A DNA stretch of 10,469 bases, from the NCBI GenBank assembly GCA_964445305.1, contig CAYUKK010000076.1, positions 1 to 10,469 of the forward strand, in the 5' to 3' direction. This DNA is from CAYUKK01 sp964445305 (GTDB lineage Bacteria > Acidobacteriota > Aminicenantia > Aminicenantales > UBA8522). Positions 1-6,334 of this stretch are shown one piece after another. The notes under the pieces are model-generated. The model did not search any database, had not been told where the DNA came from, and was given only the letters and a program-made list of their open reading frames with translations. Each line of letters starts with the position of its first letter. Position 1 is the first letter of the stretch. A program made the position numbers and the translations under genes.

Positions 1-393
1 GCCTTCGCCGACCCAAACCACCCGGCCGGTCTCGTAGTCCAGAACTACGGTGAGATAGCGGTGGCCTTTGCGGATCGAGACCTCGTCGATGGCCAGGATA
101 CGAAGGCCTCGATAGTCGGTTGGCCCGAACTTTTCTTCCAGCAACTTCTTGTCGATAGCTTTGACGGTTTTCCAGTCCAGCCCCAGATGCCGGGAGACTT
201 CCTGGACAGTCATGACCCTCAAGAGCTCGAACACATAGCGAGCCAGCCTCTTGGTCACCCGCAGGTAGGGGTCGAAAAGCTCCAACTCTTCGATAGGAGT
301 CTTCTGGTAATGGGGACAGATGATTTTTCTGTACAGGGAGCGGATCCAGAGCCGGGCTGGCCCGAAATCCAGGTCGAGGACCTTCCCTCTCTT
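1..393 (-). pseudogene. ISL3-family transposase, N-terminal fragment, decayed and cut by the window edge
   Basis: The open reading frame holds 131 codons and runs off the left edge, so the C-terminal half of any DDE domain is outside the window. It reads KVLDLDFGPARLW, then CPHYQKTPIEELELF, then RLARYVFELLRVMTVQEV, the helix-turn-helix-like RHLGLDWKTVKAID, and ILAIDEVSIRKGHRYLTV followed by LDYETGRVVWVGEG. The AIDE(V)S(I)RKGH block containing the first catalytic Asp and the DYETGRVVW block are characteristic of ISL3 transposases. ISL3 proteins normally start with a zinc-binding CPxCG segment roughly 50 residues upstream; here an in-frame TAA sits at 394-396 and that segment is missing. The same frame further upstream shows another stop and a possible N-terminal scrap (YIYHIYG). 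I read it as a transposase whose N-terminus is eroded. The family is fairly sure; the state of the C-terminus is unknown. Confidence 0.8.
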
Positions 394-498
394 TTAAGTG
401 TGGATTTCCCTGGCTCGCTAGCCATAGATATGATAAATATACACATTGCCTTCAATTAATCGGGAGATGATCCATATAAGATAAAATGATGACGTGAG

Positions 499-556
499 GC
501 ACCTCCTCCGGGAGTCTGGTAGGCTTCCCGGTGGAAAATCTCTTTTAAGGAGGTGC
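499..556 (+). promoter_or_regulatory. Leader hairpin that would hide the IS110 ribosome-binding site
   Basis: Two nested perfect inverted repeats precede the IS110 start codon. The outer arms are GCACCTCCT (499-507) and AGGAGGTGC (548-556); the inner arms are CCGGGA (508-513) and TCCCGG (526-531) around a 12-nt loop. The inner stem stacks directly on the 5' outer arm, leaving a 16-nt bulge on the 3' side. The outer 3' arm is itself the strong Shine-Dalgarno sequence (AAGGAGG at 547-553) for the ATG at 561. Folding in a read-through transcript would block translation, a known way for insertion sequences to avoid activation by neighbouring transcription. IS110 elements also encode a bridge RNA in a non-coding end, so the fold could alternatively be part of such an RNA; I cannot identify its guide loops. 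Confidence 0.6.
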
Positions 557-560
557 ACGA

Positions 561-955
561 ATGAATTATATGGGTAGTGACCATCACAGGCAATATTCGC
601 CCATCACCTGGCTTAATGGAAAAGGCGGGTGGTGCGTCAACGAGCTTTTTACGGAGGCAAGCAGACATCGGTGAAGAATCGGCTGCGGGCGTTATTGCCC
701 AGCAGGGGGAAGAGATACGGCAAGAGGTGGAGCGGAAGGAGAATCTTTTCACCGACAAGGGGATGAAGGTCCTCAGGGGGCTCGTCTTGCCAGAGAGAGA
801 GGCCAAGCTTCTGGGCGTACTTCCAAAGAGGGATCGTCATATCGAGGAGTGGATCGACGAGACAAAATAAAAGAACATGGAAATGACACAAATCAGCCGC
901 CTTGGGAAATTCTTTAATGGTCCTGAGAAGGTCACATTGTTGTATAGGTTAAGAG
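561..955 (+). pseudogene. IS110-family transposase remnant with frameshifts and internal deletions
   Basis: The start at 561 has a strong Shine-Dalgarno and the family N-terminus MNYMGSDHHRQYSPITWL, with the first RuvC-like Asp. The family likeness then continues in other frames: VVRQRAF...SVKNRLRALL in the next frame (about 620-695), then AQQGEEIRQEVERKENLF and TDKGMKVLRGLVLPEREA and ...RHIEEWIDETK in a third frame, up to a TAA at 868-870. Beyond this stop the same frame shows ISRLGKFFNGPEKVT (about 892-936), which resembles the family's EIGDISRF.SPEKL block. Intact proteins are about 320-420 residues; here about 90 residues after the N-terminus, another block, and the serine-containing C-terminal domain are missing. 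At least two frameshifts and one stop make it non-functional. The N-terminal and middle parts are clear, the stretch after 870 is tentative. Confidence 0.75.
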
Positions 956-1282
956 GCCGAGACCTGATTTTAGCATGTGTGCGGACGTAGCCTTCGGGCT
1001 AAGGGCACAGATAGGAGGATGGTCCACAAGACCTAAAAAGGAGAGAAACGAAGAAAGGAGAAGAAAAGAAAAATAGTCCTTGAGGGCTAAAGGCATGGAT
1101 TTTGCTCCCTCGCGCCGGCTTGGATGATAAATCAAGTTGCAGCCAGTGGAAGAGGGCCGGAAACCCGCCGACGAGCCGCGAAGAATAGACACCGCTCTCC
1201 TTTGGGGAGGGGGGCAAATCACGAAAGATTATCAGCCGGCGGCTCAGCGACTATCAGGCATTCTTGAAAAGCGCCCCAATCT
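956..1282. other. Spacer with no recognisable gene
   Basis: About 330 nt separate the IS110 remnant from the end of the AAA+ activator. I find no coding frame with family likeness on either strand. Visible structure: a small hairpin TAGCC-TTCG-GGCTA (988-1001) with the very stable C(UUCG)G tetraloop, an almost pure purine run at about 1034-1073 with a single C, and a weak inverted repeat AGCC-GGC-GGCT (1234-1244) that lies downstream of the minus-strand activator gene but lacks a clear T run on that strand. It may be the eroded remainder of mobile DNA. Confidence 0.5.
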
Positions 1283-2289
1283 TTAGCGGAGCCGGTGGAG
1301 GTCGAGAATCCTCATAAATTTCTTGTAATCTTTCTCCGTTTCGCCAATGTGGAAGAGGGAAAGAAGCTTCTTATAGCAGCCGTTTGTTTCTCTTAATCCA
1401 CGGCCTAAAACTGCCTTGACTTGTTGCCTGTTGAGGTCTCTTCGAAGAAATGGTTCGTGGACGACTTCCCAGAAGCTATTCCCTTCGTAGACCATCTCCT
1501 TGTAAATTCTCGCTTCTTCTTCTTCTTCTTCTTCTTCTTCTTTGCCCGCATAGATAATATCTTCAGGCTTGATTTGTCCTGTTTCATTAAAGACAAACGC
1601 CCTTGTCAGGATGTTCTCGAGCTCCCGTATATTGCCGGGAATGAATATTCTTTGAGTTTCTCTATGGCCGCAGAACTTACTTCCTTTGTCTTGCCCAAAT
1701 CTCTGCCGATTTTCTCGATAAAGCTCTCGACAAAGAGGGGAATGTCTTCTTTCCTTTCCCGTAGAGGAGGTATCTCAAGTTTTAATACATTTACCCGGAA
1801 GAAAAAATCTCGCCTGAATTTCCCCCTTTTTATTTCCTTATCAAGCTCTCGATTTGTGGCAAGGATAAAGCGGACGTCTACTTTTCTCAGCTGGGTATCG
1901 CCTACCCTCCTCATTTCTTTGTGCTCTATCACTCTAAGAAGCTTTGCTTGGAGGCCGAGGGTCGATTCGGCTATTTCATCCAAAAGAAGGGTGCCCCCCT
2001 GAGCTACTTCGATTAACCCGACCTTCTCTTCCTTGGCATCGGTGAAGGAGCCTCGGCGGTGGCCAAACAGCTCAGATTCAGCCAAATATGGGGGGATGCC
2101 AGCGCAATTGACGGGAACGAATGGCCTGTTCTTTCTTCGGCTCAGCGCATGGATATTTTGAGCGACAATCTCTTTTCCCACCCCCGTCTCCCCGCAGAGA
2201 AGGACGGGATAATCGAGCGCAGCCGCCTTAAGGATAAAAGTGCGAATCTGGTTAGCAGTCTCGCTCTTTCCGATAATTTCCGTGACCAT
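1283..2289 (-). pseudogene. Sigma-54-type AAA+ transcription activator, single-base frameshift
   Basis: Bacterial enhancer-binding proteins hydrolyse ATP to open sigma-54 promoters. The first 218 residues carry Walker A GETGVGKE (33-40), ELFGHRRGSFTDA (74-86), Walker B GGTLLLDE (98-105), sensor I ILATNRE and arginine-finger segment FRRDFFFR (158-165). After SFP (216-218) the frame breaks: CCG-GCA should be CCG-GGC or similar, so one base is missing at about 1635-1636. In the other frame it resumes at 1633 as NIRELENILTRAFVFNETGQ, a run of nine Glu, then FWEVVHEPFLRRDLNRQQV and a Fis-like C-terminus ending DLHRLR. Restored length is about 335 residues. The start has GGAAGGGGG upstream and an in-frame stop shortly before, so there is no N-terminal sensor domain (PspF-like layout). 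The sigma-54 contact loop GAFTGA reads GSFTDA. Either a recent pseudogene or a read error; the family is sure. Confidence 0.85.
1513..1539. repeat. Nine-copy GAA/TTC trinucleotide run encoding poly-Glu
   Basis: Nine perfect CTT units on the plus strand (GAA on the coding minus strand) encode nine consecutive glutamates in the linker between the AAA+ domain and the Fis-like C-terminus of the activator. The frame is continuous through the run, so the run itself is not the cause of the gene's frameshift. Such runs change length by slippage; a change that is not a multiple of three would break the gene, a multiple of three would only alter linker length. Confidence 0.9.
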
Positions 2290-2331
2290 CGAAATCGCCC
2301 CCTTCCGTTATCTGGGATCCTAACAAATTTC

Positions 2332-2361
2332 ATTTTAGCCAGGAATAGAAAGGGATGTCAA
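2332..2361 (-). promoter_or_regulatory. Sigma-70-type promoter for the AAA+ activator
   Basis: On the minus strand a perfect TTGACA (complement of 2356-2361) and TAAAAT (complement of 2332-2337) are separated by 18 nt. Transcription would start near 2325, giving a leader of some 35 nt before the ATG at 2289. The -35 box lies only 12 bp from the end of the IS4 element at 2374, so the insertion left the core promoter intact but would have removed or displaced any upstream control site. Confidence 0.6.
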
Positions 2362-2373
2362 GCGGAGCCGCTG

Positions 2374-2394
2374 ACAGGACTTACCCCAAAAATT
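2374..2394 (+). repeat. IS4 terminal inverted repeat, transposase 3' side
   Basis: The 21 bp begin ACAGGACTTACCCC and are the exact reverse complement of 3806-3826. The match stops on both sides, so these are the element ends. Confidence 0.95.
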
Positions 2395-3651
2395 TTAGAC
2401 ATCAAAGAGGAATCGCTGAACGAACTGATGTTTTGGGGGTGGGTGAGCTAATTTGAGTCCCTTGGATTGACTGAAGAGAAAGTGCTTAATCCCATCAGCC
2501 AGGGCATAGAGCCGAAAATCCGGCACGCCAAACACCCGCCGCGCCGCCCTCAACACGTGTCTCATGAGAATGCGCAACTTCAGTCTGAGCCCAAGATAGA
2601 TCGAGGTGAAGTAGGCCACGGCCATCAGGATGGCCATCATATTCTGCAGCCTCACATAGGTCAGAAGCCGGATGTCTTCGAGCTGGTAGCTCTGCTTTAA
2701 AAACCGGATCGTCTCCTCCACTCTCCAGCGGCTCATGTAGGCGGCCACCACATGCCAGAGCGACTTCCGGCTGCGCTTAATCGGGAGGTCCGTCAACAGC
2801 ATCAGGGGCTCTGCGCCAAAGCCTCTCACCACCACCAGAGTGAGCAGTTCCAGCCGGCCAGGAAGCCGTACTTTTCGGTATCCCACCTCCAACCGCAAGG
2901 GTCTTTCTTGATCCGACTCCTCCTTGGCCACGTATTCTACAAAAAGCGTAGGACAGTCCTGAGCAAAGCTCAGAGCCGACCCGAGAGATCCACCCTCCAG
3001 AAAGCGATCTCCGCGCAGACGAATAATGAAGTGATGTCCCCTATCTAACAGATAATCAAACAGTTTCCCCCGATCCCCACCCCGGTCCAGAACCCAGACC
3101 CCCCGGCCCTCCGTAGCTTCGGATACCTCGGCGATGGCCCTCTGAATCTCAGCATTCTCGCTCCCCCAATCCGGAGCCAGCGGAGAATAAAGTCGTCCAT
3201 AAAGCGGCACCACCCGGGCACTGCCTACCTCCGTCCCGATGACATTCAATGTCCAGTATCCCCGTCCTTCCTCCTTCTCACTGCCATCCCTCACCTTCGC
3301 CATATACTCCATCCGCCGGGCGTACTTCTTGCTCAAGTCCGAAATGTCCAGGATTAAAAGCGTCGCCTCCCCGATCCGCCGCGACGCCATCTTCAATAGC
3401 CTCAACGTGACAAATCTCCACAGCCCCTCCCGTCCCAACTGCCGCGATAACCGTTCCACATTCTTCTTCACCGACACCTTCTCCCCTAAGGCCCGGGAGA
3501 TCTCCGTCAACCGCAGCGATTGCCGCGCCTGGATCCCATAGACCATCTCCGCCGTAAATCGCCGCAGGACCTTCGGCAAACCGGCGGAAAGTTCCCCCGA
3601 AAATTCCACGATCTGCTCTCGCAATTTGGAAGCGATTCTGGCACAATCCAT
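2395..3651 (-). CDS. IS4-family DDE transposase, intact
   Basis: A 418-residue transposase catalysing cut-and-paste movement of its own element. The RNase H-like fold shows the catalytic triad: D102 in LLILDISDLSKKY, D189 in WVLDRGGDR, and E312 in the IS4 signature Y305-(2)-R308-(3)-E312-(6)-K319, which fits the Y(2)R(3)E(6)K pattern exactly (YMSRWRVEETIRFLK). Length is normal for the family and no stop or frameshift is seen. The ATG at 3651 is preceded by AGAGGAG (complement of 3659-3665) at 7 nt spacing, which supports this start. Expression is probably limited by the leader hairpins directly upstream. Confidence 0.93.
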   Translation of the reverse strand: MDCARIASKLREQIVEFSGELSAGLPKVLRRFTAEMVYGIQARQSLRLTEISRALGEKVSVKKNVERLSRQLGREGLWRFVTLRLLKMASRRIGEATLLILDISDLSKKYARRMEYMAKVRDGSEKEEGRGYWTLNVIGTEVGSARVVPLYGRLYSPLAPDWGSENAEIQRAIAEVSEATEGRGVWVLDRGGDRGKLFDYLLDRGHHFIIRLRGDRFLEGGSLGSALSFAQDCPTLFVEYVAKEESDQERPLRLEVGYRKVRLPGRLELLTLVVVRGFGAEPLMLLTDLPIKRSRKSLWHVVAAYMSRWRVEETIRFLKQSYQLEDIRLLTYVRLQNMMAILMAVAYFTSIYLGLRLKLRILMRHVLRAARRVFGVPDFRLYALADGIKHFLFSQSKGLKLAHPPPKHQFVQRFLFDV

Positions 3652-3653
3652 GT

Positions 3654-3713
3654 GGGGTCTCCTCTGGAAACTCTCTGAGTCAGAGTTTCCGTTAATATAG
3701 CATTGGAGACCCC
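3654..3713 (-). promoter_or_regulatory. Double hairpin covering the transposase ribosome-binding site
   Basis: Outer arms 3654-3662 (GGGGTCTCC) and 3705-3713 (GGAGACCCC) and inner arms 3666-3674 (GGAAACTCT) and 3682-3690 (AGAGTTTCC) are both perfect 9-bp inverted repeats. On the minus strand the outer 3' arm contains part of the Shine-Dalgarno AGAGGAG, 7 nt before the start codon. A possible -10 box TACAAT (complement of 3714-3719) sits just before the outer 5' arm, so transcripts from this promoter would start inside the arm and could not form the full outer stem, while transcripts reading in from outside would. This is the anti-read-through logic known from IS10 and IS50; here it is inference. 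No good -35 box is visible. Confidence 0.65.
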
Positions 3714-3805
3714 ATTGTATCCAAAAAGTTACCCCAAAATTAACCCAACCAGATGGTTTTCTGTGTATCTAATAGAAAGAAAATAAGTTAGCCTAAATTA
3801 GGGCC

Positions 3806-3826
3806 AATTTTTGGGGTAAGTCCTGT
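3806..3826 (-). repeat. IS4 terminal inverted repeat, transposase 5' side
   Basis: Exact reverse complement of 2374-2394 (plus strand ends GGGGTAAGTCCTGT). The next base outward differs between the two ends. Confidence 0.95.
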
Positions 3827-3872
3827 AAAATGTTTATGAGCTTGAAATGGCTATCTGCTTTGGGATAAGCTT

Positions 3873-3894
3873 ATTAGCCTGAAATTAGCCTGAA
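3873..3894. repeat. Perfect 11-bp tandem duplication (ATTAGCCTGAA twice)
   Basis: Two abutting copies of ATTAGCCTGAA end 5 nt before the start codon of the O-antigen ligase-like gene, in the place where a ribosome-binding site would be expected. A similar TTAGCCTAAATTAG string occurs inside the IS4 end at 3788-3801. Confidence 0.85.
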
Positions 3895-3899
3895 TCCGG

Positions 3900-5087
3900 A
3901 TGACCATCCTCTCTTTTGCCCTGGCTGCGAGCCTGCTCTTTTCGCTCGTCTCCATCACGGCGATGGAGAGCTTCCTCGCCCTTGCCTTCGTCCTTTGGGT
4001 TATCGCTCTTCTCCAGAAGAGAGAAAAACTCCGTCTGCCCAGCTTCTTCTGGCCTCTTCTCGCTTACGCCGGCCTCTCCCTTATCGCCTGTTTCTTCTCC
4101 GTCAATCCAGAGGTGAGTTTCAAGGATGCACGCGAGCTCCTTCTCTACCTCGTCGTCCCCCTGACCATGAGTGTAGCGGCGACACCCGGCGGTCGGCTGC
4201 GGACAACCACGGCCCTCCTTGCCTCAGGCTACCTTAGCCTGCTCTATTCGCTCGGTTATTTCGCCCTCAAAGCCCAGCCCGGGGAGCGCATCCAGGGTTT
4301 TATGGGGCATTACATGACCCAGGCCGGACTTCTCCTCCTTTTCCTTTGCGCCGCCATGAGTTTTTCCGCTTTTGGGAACGGCTCTTCTGGAGGACCATCC
4401 CTCCGGAGAACCATCCCCGTTAGAACCATCCCCGTTTGGCAGCGGTGGCTCTGGGCGGCCGCCATTCCCCTGGCCGGAGTTGGCCTCGCCCTCACCCTCA
4501 CCCGGAGCGCCTGGGTCGGCTTTGCCGTCGCCGCCTCGTTTCTCGTCCTCCTCTGGAGGCCAAAGGCCCTCATCCTCCTGCCCGTCGTTTTCGTCCTCAT
4601 CTTCTTCATCAGCCCGCGGCCCATCCGCCAGCGCGGCCTGAGCATCTTCAGCCTGCAGAGTTTGTCTAACCAGCAGCGACTCCAGTACATTAGAGCAGGG
4701 CTCCGGGTCATTCAAGAGCGTCCGCTTTTTGGCACGGGCCCGGATACGGTGGACATGGTATTCCAGGACCCCTCTTACGGCCTCTCGATCGAAGCGCGGC
4801 GGAATGTCCACCTCCACAACAACATCATCCAGATTGCCGCCGAGCGAGGAATCCTTACCCTTGCCGCCTGGGTGACGTTCTTCATCTGGAGCTTTTTTTC
4901 CGTGGGCAAGCTCCTCAAAGACCGCCTCTCACCCGCCTTCCCCCACGCTGCCGCGGCGGCCGCGGCCATCCTTGCCCTCTTCACGGCTGGCCTCTTCGAA
5001 TACAACTTTGCCGACTCCGAAATCGCCGTCCTTTTTCTCTACCTCCTCACCGTACCTTTCGCTGCCCCGAGAAAGTCTGAAGAATGA
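3900..5087 (+). CDS. O-antigen ligase / polysaccharide polymerase family membrane protein
   Basis: A 395-residue polytopic inner-membrane protein with about ten hydrophobic segments (for example 3-38, 50-66, 80-93, 104-122, 141-157, 183-237 and 318-385). The periplasmic-loop region carries the features of the WaaL/Wzy_C family: R202 in LTLTRSAW, the ERPLFGTGPD block (273-282) and the HLHNNIIQIAAERGI block (304-318), where WaaL proteins have a functionally important His. Family members join or polymerise undecaprenyl-linked glycans on the periplasmic face; ligase and polymerase cannot be told apart by sequence alone, so no symbol is given. An in-frame TGA at 3891 makes 3900 the first possible ATG, but no good Shine-Dalgarno is seen. 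RTIPV is duplicated at 170-179. It overlaps the next gene by 4 bp (ATGA), so it heads an operon. Confidence 0.85.
   Translation: MTILSFALAASLLFSLVSITAMESFLALAFVLWVIALLQKREKLRLPSFFWPLLAYAGLSLIACFFSVNPEVSFKDARELLLYLVVPLTMSVAATPGGRLRTTTALLASGYLSLLYSLGYFALKAQPGERIQGFMGHYMTQAGLLLLFLCAAMSFSAFGNGSSGGPSLRRTIPVRTIPVWQRWLWAAAIPLAGVGLALTLTRSAWVGFAVAASFLVLLWRPKALILLPVVFVLIFFISPRPIRQRGLSIFSLQSLSNQQRLQYIRAGLRVIQERPLFGTGPDTVDMVFQDPSYGLSIEARRNVHLHNNIIQIAAERGILTLAAWVTFFIWSFFSVGKLLKDRLSPAFPHAAAAAAAILALFTAGLFEYNFADSEIAVLFLYLLTVPFAAPRKSEE
4407..4436. repeat. 15-bp tandem duplication inside the ligase-like gene
   Basis: Two perfect copies of AGAACCATCCCCGTT encode RTIPV twice at residues 170-179, in a soluble loop between hydrophobic segments. 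A partial third copy (GGACCATCCCTCC) lies just before it. The frame is kept, so it only lengthens the loop. Confidence 0.9.
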
Positions 5088-6334
5088 GTATGTTGCCAGG
5101 GACAAAAGTCGGAGAAAAGAAAGAGAAAGAGGCTCAACCTTCACTAAATCGTCCGGGGCGCCGCTCGGCCCGATCTCGTCCGATACTCTGGCTTCTTCTT
5201 ATTCTTATCATTCTCATCACTCTCTACGGCCTCTGGCTCGGCTATCAGCTTGTCCGGTTCAGACCCCACCAGCTCCCTCCAGAGAGCGAGACTCCTGGCC
5301 TCGCTTCAGTTCCACCCTACGAAATCCGCGGCGTCTACCACATCCACTCCCGATATTCTGATGGACGCTCCTCCGTCGCTAAAATCGCCAGGGTAGCTCG
5401 GCGGCAGGGACTCGATTTCCTCATCCTCACTGACCACGGCCACCCGAACCTCCGCTGCCTCGAAAGCCAGGGCTGGCGAGAGGGTGTTCTCGTCCTGGCC
5501 GGAAGCGAGCTCTCCGTCAGCCGTGGCCATCTCGTCGCCCTCGACATCACCGCTCCCCGGCGCCCGTTCTCCCAGAACGCTGAACAGGCAGCCCGGGAAA
5601 TCCGGGCCAACGGCGGTTTTTCCATCATCGCCCACCCGTTCTCCAAAGTTCGATGGTCATGGGGTGACGCTGTCGAATACGCCGGGCTCGAAATCATCGA
5701 CATGGACACGATGTTTAAGAAGAATTTTTTGCCGGCCCTGCCCTACCTTCCTGCCCTGCTCCTGCGACCGCGCTTCTACCTCCTTAAGACACTCGAGAGG
5801 CCTGCTCAAAGTCTTCGGAAATGGGATGAACTCAACCATAGCCATGCCCTTTTCGGCTATTTTAGCGCGGACGCCCACCTTCTCTACAGCGTCCTTCTGG
5901 CCGGCTTTCACCTCCACATCCTTCTCGACTCCCCGCTCGCTCAGGACTTCGCCGAAGCTCGGGCGCAGGTCTTTGGAGCGCTCCGCCAGGGAAGGTTTTA
6001 TAGCGCTCTCAACGCCGCCGGGGAGGCAAGGGGGTTCCGATTCTGGGCCGAAGCTGAGCAAAGCCGTTGGCCTATGGGCTCGTTCATCCCGGCCTCCACC
6101 ATCCCGGGGCTCAGAATCCTGACCCATCTTCCTTTTACCCGGGTCACAGAAACCCACCTCATCCACGACGGCAGAATACGGCGGCGCTCGACGGGCCCCG
6201 GCCTCTCCTTCGCCGTTGACGAGCCAGGGACTTACCGCGTCGAAGTCTATCTTCTCAGGAAACAATCTCCCCTTGCCCCTGATGTCCCCTGGATCGTCTC
6301 CAACCCCATCTTCATCGGAAAGGAACCAAAATGA
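5084..6334 (+). CDS. Membrane-anchored PHP-domain metal-dependent phosphoesterase
   Basis: A 416-residue protein with a basic cytoplasmic N-terminus (KKEKEAQ...RPGRRSARSR), one transmembrane helix at about 33-55, then a PHP domain. Expected metal ligands are present: H86 and H88 in YHIHSRYSDG, D117-H118 in LTDHGH, E142 in GSELS, H184 in IIAHPF, and D263/H265 in FSADAH. PHP proteins hydrolyse phosphate esters with a di- or trinuclear metal centre; the substrate here is unknown. Residues about 310-416 form an extra C-terminal domain, rich in beta-prone sequence, that I do not recognise. With an N-in anchor the catalytic domain would lie on the periplasmic side. It overlaps the ligase gene and the kinase gene by 4 bp each (ATGA), so translation is probably coupled and its role is likely in the same glycan pathway. 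A second ATG at 5090 is an alternative start. Confidence 0.85.
   Translation: MSMLPGTKVGEKKEKEAQPSLNRPGRRSARSRPILWLLLILIILITLYGLWLGYQLVRFRPHQLPPESETPGLASVPPYEIRGVYHIHSRYSDGRSSVAKIARVARRQGLDFLILTDHGHPNLRCLESQGWREGVLVLAGSELSVSRGHLVALDITAPRRPFSQNAEQAAREIRANGGFSIIAHPFSKVRWSWGDAVEYAGLEIIDMDTMFKKNFLPALPYLPALLLRPRFYLLKTLERPAQSLRKWDELNHSHALFGYFSADAHLLYSVLLAGFHLHILLDSPLAQDFAEARAQVFGALRQGRFYSALNAAGEARGFRFWAEAEQSRWPMGSFIPASTIPGLRILTHLPFTRVTETHLIHDGRIRRRSTGPGLSFAVDEPGTYRVEVYLLRKQSPLAPDVPWIVSNPIFIGKEPK

Larger units (their letters stand above)
2374..3826 (-). mobile_element. Complete IS4-family insertion sequence, 1453 bp
   Basis: The element is bounded by perfect 21-bp inverted repeats and contains one transposase gene that fills most of it; the transposase stop codon directly abuts the 2374-2394 repeat. 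Size, single-gene layout and the YREK signature in the protein place it in the IS4 family; I cannot name the subgroup or a known element. IS4 elements usually make target duplications of about 9-13 bp, but the flanks (ending GCCGCTG on the left, starting AAAATGTTT on the right) do not match. The left flank is a small palindrome AGCGG-AG-CCGCT at 2361-2372. Nothing in the sequence indicates that it is dead. Confidence 0.9.

Noticed and set aside
932..1222. Minus-strand frame of 96 codons with a hydrophobic middle
   Set aside because: No recognisable family, no good ribosome-binding site, and composition follows a purine/pyrimidine tract.
1421..2002. Long plus-strand reading frame with a poly-Phe run
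   Set aside because: It is the antisense of the AAA+ activator; the Phe run is the reverse of the GAA repeat, and no family likeness is seen.
2361..3837. Target-site duplication of the IS4 element
   Set aside because: The bases next to the two ends (GCCGCTG and AAAATGTTT) do not match at any length worth reporting.
3827..3899. Sigma-54 promoter upstream of the ligase-like gene, as a target of the neighbouring activator
   Set aside because: No GG-N10-GC spacing found; TGGCTATCTGC has the two elements too close.
4224..4817. 197-codon minus-strand frame inside the ligase-like gene
   Set aside because: Low-complexity Gly/Glu/Asp shadow of a CT-rich membrane-protein gene.
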